Below, in pieces: positions 21,144 to 29,549 of a DNA stretch of 37,002 nt (position 1 is the stretch's first letter; every line of letters starts with the position of its first letter). Below the pieces are notes generated by a model that was not told the DNA's origin, did no database searches, and saw nothing but the letters and a program-made list of their open reading frames with translations. This DNA comes from JAFGCL01 sp964423835 (lineage in GTDB: Bacteria; Chloroflexota; Dehalococcoidia; UBA2247; RBG-13-53-26). The stretch spans positions 1-37,002 of the forward strand of contig CAYRGJ010000033.1 of NCBI GenBank assembly GCA_964423835.1, given 5' to 3'. The position numbers and the translations under genes are program-made.

Positions 21144-23804
21144 TTACAGGCTGGCCTTGATCATCTCCAGCACCGGCGCCGGATCACTCAGTGGTCTGGG
21201 GTTGCCGAACGTGGAGAGGTCGCTCAAGGTCCCCATCAGTATCACCTCTACGGGGTCTGTGGGAGTGCAGACCTCGCTGAACTTCGTCGGGTGCCCGATC
21301 CGCTTCATCAGAGCGGTTATTTCCTCGATGGCCGCGTCCGCGGCCTCGGCTTCGGGCATCTTCTTCGTGGCCACTCCCAGCGCTTCAGCCACTCTGGCCA
21401 GCTCCGGAAGACAGCAGTCCCGGTTGAACCTCATAGAATGGGGCAGGGCGATGCCGCAGCCGGTCCCGTGATGTACGCCGTACAGCCCGCCCATGGTGTG
21501 GGCCAGTGCGTGGGCCACACCCACACTGGCGGCCGACAGGGCCCAGCTGGCCATCGTGGAGGCGACCAGCATCTCGTGCCTGGCCTTCACGTTCTTCCCG
21601 TTCTCTATCACCAGGGGCAGGTACTTGTGGATGCGGCGGATGGCCTCCATGGCCCACGCCGCGCTTATGGGCGTGCGCCTGGTCGATACGGCCGCTTCCA
21701 CGGCATGCGACATGGCATCCATTCCGGTGCCGGCCGAGATCCCTCTGGGCAGGCCCAGCGTCAGCCTGGCGTCGAGTATGGCCACGCTCGGGATCATGAA
21801 CTGCTCCGTGGCGAAGCCCTTCTTCTTCAGCTTCTTGTTCAGGAGGACGGCCACGGCGGTGACTTCGCTTCCGGTCCCGTGAGTGGTGGGGATGGCAATG
21901 TGCGGCATGACCGGGCCGGCCAGCCGCATGATGGCGGCGTTCTCGATGGCCTTGCCGCCAATGGTCGCGCAGACGGCCGTGACCTTGGCCGTATCCATGG
22001 AGCTGCCGCCGCCCAGGCTGACCACGCAGTCCGCCTTCAGATCCCTGCAGAGCTCGACGGCCCGGTCGACGATGTCATAGCCGCTGTCCGGCTCGACGCC
22101 ATCGAAGACCCCGACGCAGGAGTTGCCGGCCGCCATTTTGACCTGGTCCACGATACCGGCTGCCACCAGCCCCTTGTCGGTTATGATCACCGCCCGTTTG
22201 CCGCCCAGGCGGTCAATCTCCTTGGCCAGGGTGGACACGCAACCGGGTCCCGCATTGAGTTTGGTGGGCCCGTAGTAGGAGAAGGTATCGCTGGGGGTGG
22301 CATAGGCGAACACCCCCCCGAAGGTGGCCCGGTCCGGCGCACCCTCTGGTGACGTGTACAGCAGCTTCGTCTGGGTGAAGGCGGCCAGTCCTTCGAAGCC
22401 GAACTGCCTCCCCACGCCGCTCTGCTTGTAGCCGCCATAGGGCGCGTAGTCGGAAAGGATGTTGTAGTCGTTGATCCACATGGTGCCCGTTCTGATGCGG
22501 CGGGCCAGCTTCTGGGCGCGGCCGATGTCCTTGGACCAGATGGCACCGGCCAAACCGTACTTGGTGTCATTGGCAATGCTCACCGCCTCATCCTCATCCT
22601 TGTAGGGGATGACGCAGAGGACAGGGCCGAAAATCTCCTCCTGGGCGATCCTCATCTTGTTGTTCACGTCGGCGAAGATAGTCGGCTCAAAGTAGAACCC
22701 GCCTTCGAAACCGGGCAGCTTGGGCCTCTTGCCGCCGCAGAGGAGCCTGGCGCCCTCCTTCTTGCCGATGGCCACGTACTCTTCAACCTTCTTCAGCTGC
22801 CGGGCGTTGTTCAGAGGGCCGAACTTGGTGTCAGGCAGCAGCTGGTAGCCGGGCTTGACCTCCGCCACCCGCTTCTTCAGCCTTCCCAGGAACTTCTCAT
22901 AGATGCTGGCCGGCACCAGCAGCCGGGACCCGGCGGAGCAGATCTGGCCGGTGTTGTACATGATGGCCACCAGTGCCCCGTCCACGGCGACATCGATGTC
23001 GGCGTCCTCCAGCACGATATTGGCTGACTTCCCGCCCAGCTCCAGGGTCACCTTCTTGATGGTCTCGCTGCCCAGGGACATGATGCGCTGGCCCACCTCG
23101 GTGCTGCCGGTGAAGGAGACCTTGTCCACCATCGGGTGCCGGCACAGGGCTTCACCCATCTCCTCTCCCGGCCCGGTGACGATGTTGACCACGCCCTTGG
23201 GGATACGGCTCTTGGCCACCGCTTCCGCCATGATCAGGGCCGAGAGCGGTGTATCGGAAGCCGGCTTCAGCACAACGGCATTCCCCATGGCAATGGCCTG
23301 CGTTATGTTCCATATAGCGGCCAGGACCGGTGTGTTCCAGGGGATGATGGCGGCGCACACGCCTATGGGCTCCCGGATGACGGTGTTGGTGCCCCAGGCC
23401 CATATGGAGCCGGTCTGCTTCAGGTCTTCCTGCCAGGGGAACTTGTTGGTGGCATACCAGGCCAGGTTCCTGATGGTCATGCCTCCCAGCCAGAGCTGGC
23501 CTCCCACGCCGGACACGGGCGCGCCGCTATTCTGGCTCTCGTACATGGTCAGCCTGGTGGACTGCATGTCCAGCAGGTCGGCCCATTCCATGATGATCTC
23601 GGACCGCTCTTCCAGGGACAGGCCGCTCCACACTCCGGAATCAAAGGCCTTCCTGGCGGCCTTAACCGCCGCGTCGGCATCAGCCGCACCTCCCCGGGGT
23701 ACTGTAGCGATGGGCTGCCCTGTACCAGGGTCCACGCACTGCATGGTCTTGCCGCCTTTGGCATCGACGAACTTTCCGCCGATGAACATCTTGAAGTGCT
23801 CCAT
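21144..23804 (-). CDS. Aldehyde dehydrogenase / iron-containing alcohol dehydrogenase fusion
   Basis: An 886-residue bifunctional protein. Residues 1-490 are a classical NAD(P)-dependent aldehyde dehydrogenase with IPWNTP (155-160), FTGSTEVG (231-238), catalytic E255 (LELGGKS) and nucleophile C289 (GQICSAGSR). Residues about 495-886 are an iron-type alcohol dehydrogenase with GGGSSMD (598-604), GTGSEVTAV and the metal ligands D696, H700, H765 and H779. The order mimics AdhE, but the N-terminal half is the ordinary ALDH type rather than the CoA-acylating AdhE type. The likely net reaction is alcohol to aldehyde to acid with NAD+. AAAGGAG precedes the ATG. It follows the binding-protein gene by 102 nt. 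Confidence 0.9.
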   Translation of the reverse strand: MEHFKMFIGGKFVDAKGGKTMQCVDPGTGQPIATVPRGGAADADAAVKAARKAFDSGVWSGLSLEERSEIIMEWADLLDMQSTRLTMYESQNSGAPVSGVGGQLWLGGMTIRNLAWYATNKFPWQEDLKQTGSIWAWGTNTVIREPIGVCAAIIPWNTPVLAAIWNITQAIAMGNAVVLKPASDTPLSALIMAEAVAKSRIPKGVVNIVTGPGEEMGEALCRHPMVDKVSFTGSTEVGQRIMSLGSETIKKVTLELGGKSANIVLEDADIDVAVDGALVAIMYNTGQICSAGSRLLVPASIYEKFLGRLKKRVAEVKPGYQLLPDTKFGPLNNARQLKKVEEYVAIGKKEGARLLCGGKRPKLPGFEGGFYFEPTIFADVNNKMRIAQEEIFGPVLCVIPYKDEDEAVSIANDTKYGLAGAIWSKDIGRAQKLARRIRTGTMWINDYNILSDYAPYGGYKQSGVGRQFGFEGLAAFTQTKLLYTSPEGAPDRATFGGVFAYATPSDTFSYYGPTKLNAGPGCVSTLAKEIDRLGGKRAVIITDKGLVAAGIVDQVKMAAGNSCVGVFDGVEPDSGYDIVDRAVELCRDLKADCVVSLGGGSSMDTAKVTAVCATIGGKAIENAAIMRLAGPVMPHIAIPTTHGTGSEVTAVAVLLNKKLKKKGFATEQFMIPSVAILDARLTLGLPRGISAGTGMDAMSHAVEAAVSTRRTPISAAWAMEAIRRIHKYLPLVIENGKNVKARHEMLVASTMASWALSAASVGVAHALAHTMGGLYGVHHGTGCGIALPHSMRFNRDCCLPELARVAEALGVATKKMPEAEAADAAIEEITALMKRIGHPTKFSEVCTPTDPVEVILMGTLSDLSTFGNPRPLSDPAPVLEMIKASL

Positions 23805-23847
23805 CTTTCTCCTTTCTTAACTGATCTGTTCATTAATGCCGGCGACC

Positions 23848-23879
23848 GCCGGGCCCGCGCGCGCGGGCAGTTGCCCGGC
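23848..23879. repeat. GC-rich palindrome cluster
   Basis: GCCCGCGCGCGCGGGC (23853-23868) is a perfect 16-nt palindrome. An alternative stem pairs GCCGGGC (23848-23854) with GCCCGGC (23873-23879). It occupies the gap between the binding-protein gene and the fusion dehydrogenase and could be a processing or pausing hairpin. Confidence 0.5.
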
Positions 23880-23906
23880 GCGCCGGACCCGCTGATCGCA
23901 TACCGT

Positions 23907-25151
23907 CTAGCTGGCGAAACCCGGTGAGCTGATCCAGTCTGTGATGGCAAACCAGTCGTCCTGCGCCGCATCGTACTCAATGATCCGGCAATACGGCACC
24001 AGCACGTGATGGGTGCCGCTGTTGGCCAGGGTGATGGCTGGCATGCCCTCGATCTCCAGATTCAGCTTCTTAAAGGCATCATTGATGGCGGCCCCGTCAA
24101 CGTTCTCGGCTCCCACCTCGTCCGCTGCCACCTTGACAACCCCGGTCAGTATCTCGCCGGTGAGCCAGCCTGACATCCAGGTTGTTCCCTTCTTCAGAAC
24201 TGCTGCCTCCGAGGGCCGGTACTCCTCTAGCATCTCGTTCAGGCGGGTGCTGTATTCCCCGGAGTCGGTGAACAGGGGATAGAGATGAGGGATAAGGAGC
24301 CCTTCGAGCTTCGCCTTGTCCACGATGGAGGTGACCAGTGGCCAGATGCCCAGGACCGAGATGCTGGAGCTCACCAATCTCCCCTGGTAGCCCCTGGCGA
24401 TGGCCTCGTTCAAGAAAGTGGCCGCCGAAGTGCCCACGGTGCTCAGGAACGCGACATCCGTGTCCTGGATCTGTGCCACTTCACTGGCCCAGGCCGACTG
24501 GTCTATGGCGCCGCCAACAGACCTCAACTCGATCTTCCCGGGGTTCTGGGCGACGACCCACTCCAGCCCTCTCTGGTACTCCCCCATGCTCCCCCAGGTG
24601 GGGTTGCCGACATGCGCCACCTTCATGGCCCTGTCTTTTCCCTGAGCTGGCCACCACTCCTTGAGCAGGTAGTCCAGGACCGCCCGGCCTTCGTATTCCG
24701 AGCTGTACGCATATGAGTACACCCAGTCTGAATCCAGGGTGGTTGGCCAACCCGTGAAGTTGTACTGTGGTATCTGGTCTCTGGTCTGATCGCCCAGCGT
24801 CTGATTGGGCGTCTCAGGCTGGTAGCCCAGCAGGACGTCTATCCCCTGGCCCGCCAGCCACTGGTATCCCTGCACGATTCGGCTGTATTCCAGGCGGGTA
24901 TCGTAGGCAATGATCTTGATCTTGATCCCCTCTATGGGGTCGGTCTTCTCCATGTTAGCCATGAAGTCATCTATGCCCTTCGACACCTCCTTGAACGCTA
25001 CGGCGGAGCTCCCCGTCTGGTCCGCCAGCCACCCCATGACCACCGTGTTGGTCTCTCCCCCGTTATCCCCTCCGCACCCGGTCACCACAGAAACGGTGAC
25101 CAGCAAGAGGGCCAGCCCCAACGTTGCCATTGCTCTGCCAAGCCTTCTCAT
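23907..25151 (-). CDS. ABC transporter substrate-binding lipoprotein (branched-chain amino acid/aromatic-type, PBP1 fold)
   Basis: A 414-residue type 1 periplasmic-binding-fold protein. A lipoprotein signal ends in VTGC with the lipidated Cys at residue 26, then a Gly/Asn-rich linker and the mature domain (VVMGWLADQTGSS...). It resembles LivK/amide- or aromatic-acid-binding proteins of HAAT transporters. ATG 25151 has AGGAGGAAGGGGG upstream. No permease or ATPase gene of the transporter is in the window, so it is an orphan here. It lies 84 nt downstream of the last activase gene on the same strand, so it may bind the acid processed by the Bcr-like enzyme, or act as an extracytoplasmic sensor. 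Confidence 0.88.
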   Translation of the reverse strand: MRRLGRAMATLGLALLLVTVSVVTGCGGDNGGETNTVVMGWLADQTGSSAVAFKEVSKGIDDFMANMEKTDPIEGIKIKIIAYDTRLEYSRIVQGYQWLAGQGIDVLLGYQPETPNQTLGDQTRDQIPQYNFTGWPTTLDSDWVYSYAYSSEYEGRAVLDYLLKEWWPAQGKDRAMKVAHVGNPTWGSMGEYQRGLEWVVAQNPGKIELRSVGGAIDQSAWASEVAQIQDTDVAFLSTVGTSAATFLNEAIARGYQGRLVSSSISVLGIWPLVTSIVDKAKLEGLLIPHLYPLFTDSGEYSTRLNEMLEEYRPSEAAVLKKGTTWMSGWLTGEILTGVVKVAADEVGAENVDGAAINDAFKKLNLEIEGMPAITLANSGTHHVLVPYCRIIEYDAAQDDWFAITDWISSPGFAS

Positions 25152-25235
25152 GACTACCCCCTTCCTCCTGTTTTCAGAACACCTGCCCCAGTGGGGCAAT
25201 TCCTCTAAGCTAACGTGAGTATCCGCAAAACGCGG

Positions 25236-26012
25236 CTAGCCCGCGATGTCCTCCCTGGCGAACAGCGCCGCCCCCAGGGCCCCCATCAGCTGCGGCTCCG
25301 GCGGGATCCGGGCCGTCATCCCCAGCCGGGCCTCGATACGCTTCACCACTCCGATGTTCTTGCCGATGCCGCCCGAGATGACCAGCTCCGGCTCCACCCC
25401 CACGCGCTTGAGCAGGGTCACCACCCGCTCCGCCGTGGCCTCGCAGATGCCGGCGGCGATGTCCGGCTTGGGGACACCCTTTCTGAGGGCGCGGACCACC
25501 TCGGAACGGGCAAAGACGGTGCAGACGCTGCTTATCCGCAGATGGTCCCCGGCCTCGAGCGAGAGCGGGCCGAACTCATCCAGGGGCACGCCGATGGTGC
25601 GGGCGATCACCTCCAGGAAGCGCCCCGTCCCCGCCGCGCACTTGTCGTTCATTATGAAGGACTGGTGATGGCCCCGCTCGTCCACCCGGATGGCCTTGCA
25701 GTCCTGGCCGCCCATGTCCAGCACCGTGCGCGCGCCGGGGAAGACAGAGTGCACGCCTCTGGCATGGCAGGCGATCTCGGTCACGGTCCGGTTGGCGAAG
25801 GGAACGTTAACCCGCCCGTAACCGGTGGCCACCACGCGCGAGATGTCCCCGGGCCGAACGGAACCGCCGGACAGGGCTTCGGCCAGGATGGAATCAGCCA
25901 TGTCGCTGCTCTCGGGCGTGGTCTCCGTGATAAGGGCGGCTATGGTGTCCCGCTCGTTGAGCACCACCACCTTGGTCGTGGAAGAGCCGATATCGATGCC
26001 GGCAACGTACAT
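25236..26012 (-). CDS. BcrA/BcrD-type activase ATPase, second of the pair
   Basis: A 258-residue ASKHA-fold ATPase with GIDIGSSTTKVVV (5-17), the canonical DMGGQDCKAI motif (99-108), the [4Fe-4S] ligands C125 (KCAAGTGRFLE) and C164 (SVCTVFARSE), and ISGGIGKN. It is 4 nt downstream of a second, clearly different activase gene. A heterodimer of the two would share one cluster, as BcrA and BcrD do in class I benzoyl-CoA reductases, coupling ATP hydrolysis to electron delivery. Homodimeric activases of 2-hydroxyacyl-CoA dehydratases need only one gene, which argues for the reductase reading. Confidence 0.92.
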   Translation of the reverse strand: MYVAGIDIGSSTTKVVVLNERDTIAALITETTPESSDMADSILAEALSGGSVRPGDISRVVATGYGRVNVPFANRTVTEIACHARGVHSVFPGARTVLDMGGQDCKAIRVDERGHHQSFIMNDKCAAGTGRFLEVIARTIGVPLDEFGPLSLEAGDHLRISSVCTVFARSEVVRALRKGVPKPDIAAGICEATAERVVTLLKRVGVEPELVISGGIGKNIGVVKRIEARLGMTARIPPEPQLMGALGAALFAREDIAG

Positions 26013-26016
26013 GGGG

Positions 26017-26820
26017 CTAGCTCCCCCCGCCCTGCCTTCCGGCCAGGCTGGCTTCCGTTTTGTGGGCCTGGATGGCGGCCCCGATGGCGGTGGCGAACTG
26101 GGGCTGCTCCGGCACCACAGGCCGGATGCCTATCATGTCCTCAATGTCCCTCACCAGCGCCGGGTTCAGGGCCCCGCCTCCCACCAGTACCAGGTCCCCG
26201 GTCACCCCCACCCGCTTGATGAGATCGGTCACCCGGACGGCCACGCTCCACACCACCCCCGCCGCAATCCTCTCCACCGGCTCGCCCCGGTGGATCTGGG
26301 AGATGATGGAGGATTCGGCAAACACGGCGCAGGTGGCGCTGATGTCCGCCCGGCCATCAGCCGCCAGCGCCAGCGGCCCTATGCGCTCCAGCGGCACCTT
26401 CAGGTACACGGCGGCCAGCTCGATGAAGGCGCCCGTCCCGGAGGCGCACTTGCTGTTCTCCGCGGAGTCCTCCACCGCTCCATTCGGCCTGAGCCGCATG
26501 GCGCGGCAGCCTTCTGCCCCGATATCGACCACCGTGCCTGCCGCCGGCACCAGCCAGCGGGCGCCACGGGAGGCGCAGGCCAGCTCCGAGCTGGTCTTAT
26601 GGGCAAACGAGACCTGGCGCCGCCCCCATCCGGTCGCCACCACTCTCTCCACGGCATCCTGGCCGATATGCAGATCGGCCAGCGCCAGCCCCAGCACGCT
26701 GCGGGCAGCGGAATCGGCATCGTCATCGGATACGAGCCCGGTCACCGCCCGGACCGCCTGACCGTCGAATACGGCGGCCTTCGAACTGTGCGAGCCAATG
26801 TCAATACCCGCTGACCACAT
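26017..26820 (-). CDS. BcrA/BcrD-type activase ATPase, first of the pair (variant nucleotide motif)
   Basis: A 267-residue ASKHA ATPase. It keeps GIDIGSHSSKAAV and the cluster ligands C125 (KCASGTGAFIE) and C164 (ATCAVFAESS). The usual GGQD is replaced by GAEG (residues 101-104), and RFLE by AFIE. From memory, such a GAE variant also occurs in one of the two ATPase subunits of known benzoyl-CoA reductases, which would fit a division of labour within a heterodimer. It begins 6 nt after the 389-residue subunit gene ends, within a tight four-gene set. Confidence 0.88.
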   Translation of the reverse strand: MWSAGIDIGSHSSKAAVFDGQAVRAVTGLVSDDDADSAARSVLGLALADLHIGQDAVERVVATGWGRRQVSFAHKTSSELACASRGARWLVPAAGTVVDIGAEGCRAMRLRPNGAVEDSAENSKCASGTGAFIELAAVYLKVPLERIGPLALAADGRADISATCAVFAESSIISQIHRGEPVERIAAGVVWSVAVRVTDLIKRVGVTGDLVLVGGGALNPALVRDIEDMIGIRPVVPEQPQFATAIGAAIQAHKTEASLAGRQGGGS

Positions 26821-26826
26821 GGCCGA

Positions 26827-27996
26827 CTACTCTGCGATCATTTCGATGAAGGCCTCGATGCGCTCCCGCATCTGATCCACGCCGCCGGGAGTGTGGTCGC
26901 CTTCCAGCGCCAGGACGGGCACATTCCACTCCTGGCGCACCTTCTCCATCAGGTGGGGGTTCTCCGCCGATCGGCAATCGCAGTACTTCTGGGTATGGAA
27001 GATGACCCCGGCGATGTCATATCCCTTCGCGCTCTCGCTCATCTGCTGCCAGCGGCGCTCCGGGATCCGGTCGCCGGACGTGGACCGGGGGCAGGCGACC
27101 GCCAGGGAGCGGCGGCAGATGGCCTCCAGCGGCGGGCGGTCCGTTTCAATGGGATGCCAGAAGGAACGGGTACCAAAGCAGCTGTCATCGCTGACCACCT
27201 GCCCTCCGGACTCCTCTATGATCCTGATCACCTCTGCATCCAGCGGGTCCAGCGGCCCGGCGACCAGGTACACGGGCACACCCCCCGGGCCGCTGCGCTT
27301 CTCCTTCTCGACCGCGTCCAGGTACTCCCGCAGGAGGGCCGCGTGCTGGTCCTTGGGCATCTGGGATGCGGCGAATGACACCTGCCAGGCTTCGTACCCG
27401 GAGACAGCCGGCGGCCGCCGCTGGCGCAGCTGGTACATGCGCTTCATCTGCCGCTTCTGGTCGTTGTAGACGCCGATGGCCCGGGAGAGGTCGTCATCGC
27501 TGACCAGGTGATGGAAGGTGCGTTCCAGGTCCTGCTTCAACTCGCTTACCACAGCCTCGTAGAAGCGGAGGGCCGCCTGCCCGGTGGTCTTCTCCGGGTA
27601 GTTGATGTTATGGACAAAGGGCTTCGTGTCGCGGGCCCTGACGGGGTTGGGCCGCTGCGGGTGGGTGACATGCACGTCCCAGAAATAGTCCATGGTAGAG
27701 ACGATATCGCAGGTGGTGGGAACGACCACCCCGTCCAGGTAGTCATACAGGCCGCGCATGGCGGCATCCAGGCAGCTGCGCATGAAGGGACAGGAGTTGG
27801 GCGGGACATGCAGCTGGGCGCGTTCCAGCTGGTCCGACGTCCCCACGATCCGGACCGGCAGGGCACCGGCGGCGTAGATGACCTCCTCCGGGGCCACGCA
27901 GCAAAGGTAGCCGATCACCGGCCTGCCGGTCTCGGCTTTCCACTGCCTGACGGCGTCGTGGTGGGCCCGGGCATAGCGCTGGAACGTTTCGTTCAT
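26827..27996 (-). CDS. Class I benzoyl-CoA reductase-like subunit, BcrC/BzdN type
   Basis: A 389-residue protein of the 2-hydroxyacyl-CoA dehydratase D-component/benzoyl-CoA reductase superfamily. Cys in YLCCVAPEEV (C32, C33), NSCPFMRSC (C69, C75) and PTTCDIVSTM (C96) are at positions used for cluster binding in the family. Later come DDSCFGTRSFW and the KYCDCRSAENPHL block, a feature of benzoyl-CoA reductase-type subunits. Its ATG overlaps the stop of the upstream gene by 4 nt (ATGA), indicating translational coupling. With the neighbouring 433-residue subunit it would form the ring-reducing half of an ATP-dependent complex. A dehydratase acting on a 2-hydroxyacyl-CoA is the alternative. Confidence 0.85.
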   Translation of the reverse strand: MNETFQRYARAHHDAVRQWKAETGRPVIGYLCCVAPEEVIYAAGALPVRIVGTSDQLERAQLHVPPNSCPFMRSCLDAAMRGLYDYLDGVVVPTTCDIVSTMDYFWDVHVTHPQRPNPVRARDTKPFVHNINYPEKTTGQAALRFYEAVVSELKQDLERTFHHLVSDDDLSRAIGVYNDQKRQMKRMYQLRQRRPPAVSGYEAWQVSFAASQMPKDQHAALLREYLDAVEKEKRSGPGGVPVYLVAGPLDPLDAEVIRIIEESGGQVVSDDSCFGTRSFWHPIETDRPPLEAICRRSLAVACPRSTSGDRIPERRWQQMSESAKGYDIAGVIFHTQKYCDCRSAENPHLMEKVRQEWNVPVLALEGDHTPGGVDQMRERIEAFIEMIAE

Positions 27997-29294
27997 GATT
28001 TCCCCTCTGACAGCCGGATTCCCTTATTAGCGGCGATGCGCTCCGCCAGGGCATCCAGGCGGGTCCTTACCTGGCCCTCGGAGTAGGACCGCTCGTCGAC
28101 CAGGTCGCAGTCTATGACCACCGCCGGAATGCCCATCTGCTTCTCGACGAAGGAGACCATTTCCAGCACCGGCAGGTACACCGGGCGGCAGGTGTACACG
28201 CTGTTGATGACCACCCCGTCTATCTGGTATTCGCGGCACAGCTCGCGGTAACCCTCCACCGATGCCCGCACCAGCTCGGTCTCCGGCAGCAGGGTGCGAA
28301 CGGCCATCTCACCCAGGGGGTCCCGCGGGTTGCGGGTCGGCCAGGGGTAAGGATCGTAGGTGGGCTCGTAGACGAACACCCCTCCCAGAGGCTCAAAGTA
28401 GTTGAAGATGCCGGTGTTGAACCAGGTGGGTATGCCCGCCCACAGCAGCCGGAACCGCTCGTGATCGATCTGCCCCAGCCCGGCCGCTACCCTGGCCTTG
28501 ACCTCGTCACGAAGGGCGGCATAGAAGTGATAGGCCTTCTCCGTGCCGGAGCAGTACATGCCAGGGTACACGCAGGAGAAGCCGTCCCCGCTGCCCATGG
28601 GGGATGGCACGGCCTTGCGCAGCTCCATTATCTCCAGCCGGAGCTCGTTGGTGCGGTAGGCCCAGTCCAGGCAGTGGTTGAGCCGGTCCTGGTCGTACCG
28701 GGTGCCGGTGACCTCCGTTATGAAGGAGAAGCAATCCTCCAGCTGCGACCGGTAGTACTCGATCTCGTGAGGTTTGGGGGTCTGCATCCGCTGGCGGATG
28801 ATGCGCTCCGGCCGGTCCAGGATGAACATGGGCACGTTGAGACGCTGGGCCAGGTCCTCCCACCACTTCAGCCTCAGGTCGCAGACGCTGGACGAGGTTA
28901 TCAGCAGGTCCGGCGCGGCCATCCCCCCCAACGGCCCGTCGGTCAGATCGCCGTTGATGACATATCCCATAATAGTGCGATGGTATCCGCACAGGTCCGT
29001 GGAATAGCCGTGCTGCTCGGCTATGCTGGCGAACCTGACCGCGTCCTTCTCGGCATCAGGTGTCTTGCGCCGCACCGCGGTCAGGGCGGAGTACTGCTCT
29101 GGGTAGAAGGGGTGGAGACCCATCGAGTAGTAGATCTCCTTCTCCACCAGGGCGCACGACCAGACCACTGGCTTCCCGGCGGCCTTGTGGGCGTGGCCCT
29201 GGGCGAAATCATCCTGAATGAACTGCCACCCCCGGGCGGCGGTCTTCAGGGTCTTGCGTGAGGCTTTGGTGGCAGTTCTGGCCTGTTCAGCCAT
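27993..29294 (-). CDS. Class I benzoyl-CoA reductase-like subunit, BcrB/BzdO type
   Basis: A 433-residue partner subunit of the same superfamily. Likely cluster cysteines are C47 (VWSCALVEKEI), C102 (TDLCGYHR) and C138 (SSSVCDLRLKWW). The WFNTGIFNYFEPLGG and VYTCRPVYLPVLEM blocks follow. Length and motif order fit BcrB/BzdO. It is the first gene of the operon, with AAGGAG 7 nt before the ATG and a strong promoter about 120 nt upstream. Gene order B-C-A/D-A/D differs slightly from the C-B-A-D order of Thauera. Substrate could be benzoyl-CoA, a substituted benzoyl-CoA or another electron-poor acyl-CoA. Confidence 0.85.
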   Translation of the reverse strand: MAEQARTATKASRKTLKTAARGWQFIQDDFAQGHAHKAAGKPVVWSCALVEKEIYYSMGLHPFYPEQYSALTAVRRKTPDAEKDAVRFASIAEQHGYSTDLCGYHRTIMGYVINGDLTDGPLGGMAAPDLLITSSSVCDLRLKWWEDLAQRLNVPMFILDRPERIIRQRMQTPKPHEIEYYRSQLEDCFSFITEVTGTRYDQDRLNHCLDWAYRTNELRLEIMELRKAVPSPMGSGDGFSCVYPGMYCSGTEKAYHFYAALRDEVKARVAAGLGQIDHERFRLLWAGIPTWFNTGIFNYFEPLGGVFVYEPTYDPYPWPTRNPRDPLGEMAVRTLLPETELVRASVEGYRELCREYQIDGVVINSVYTCRPVYLPVLEMVSFVEKQMGIPAVVIDCDLVDERSYSEGQVRTRLDALAERIAANKGIRLSEGKS

Positions 29295-29420
29295 AGGCGC
29301 ACTCCTTCAAGTGGCTGATCATCGTTCACCGTTCCGGTTGCGGCGGCGGCGACGCGGTGATTCCGCCAGAGATGGGCTGCCATGTACTCCCCCCGTGGTA
29401 GCCAGCCCTTACGGCAATGA

Positions 29421-29449
29421 TGCTATCACCCGGATGACAAGTTGTCAAT
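29421..29449 (-). promoter_or_regulatory. Promoter of the Bcr-like operon with operator palindrome
   Basis: Minus strand: consensus -35 TTGACA (29444-29449), a 17-nt spacer and -10 TAGCAT (29421-29426). The perfect palindrome TGACAA-G-TTGTCA (29436-29448) overlaps the -35 box, where a bound repressor would block polymerase. The leader is about 120 nt. Confidence 0.65.
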
Positions 29450-29497
29450 AGTGGTGTGCTGAAGGCCTGCTTCAACAGTCAATACAACGCCCGTGGT

Positions 29498-29516
29498 GTT
29501 TTACATATAGTGAAAC
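29498..29516. promoter_or_regulatory. Imperfect AT-centred palindrome, candidate regulator site
   Basis: GTTTTAC-ATATA-GTGAAAC: 7-bp arms with one mismatch around an AT-rich centre. This is the general shape of Lrp/AsnC sites. It lies between the two divergent promoters, about 37 bp upstream of the regulator's -10 element. Confidence 0.35.
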
Positions 29517-29549
29517 GCATCGACCTCTGCTTGCACCGGCTGCAATTCG

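Noticed and set aside
21144..23804. Calling this gene adhE
   Set aside because: The domain order is the same, but the N-terminal half has classical ALDH motifs (LELGGKS, GQIC) rather than those of the CoA-acylating AdhE type.
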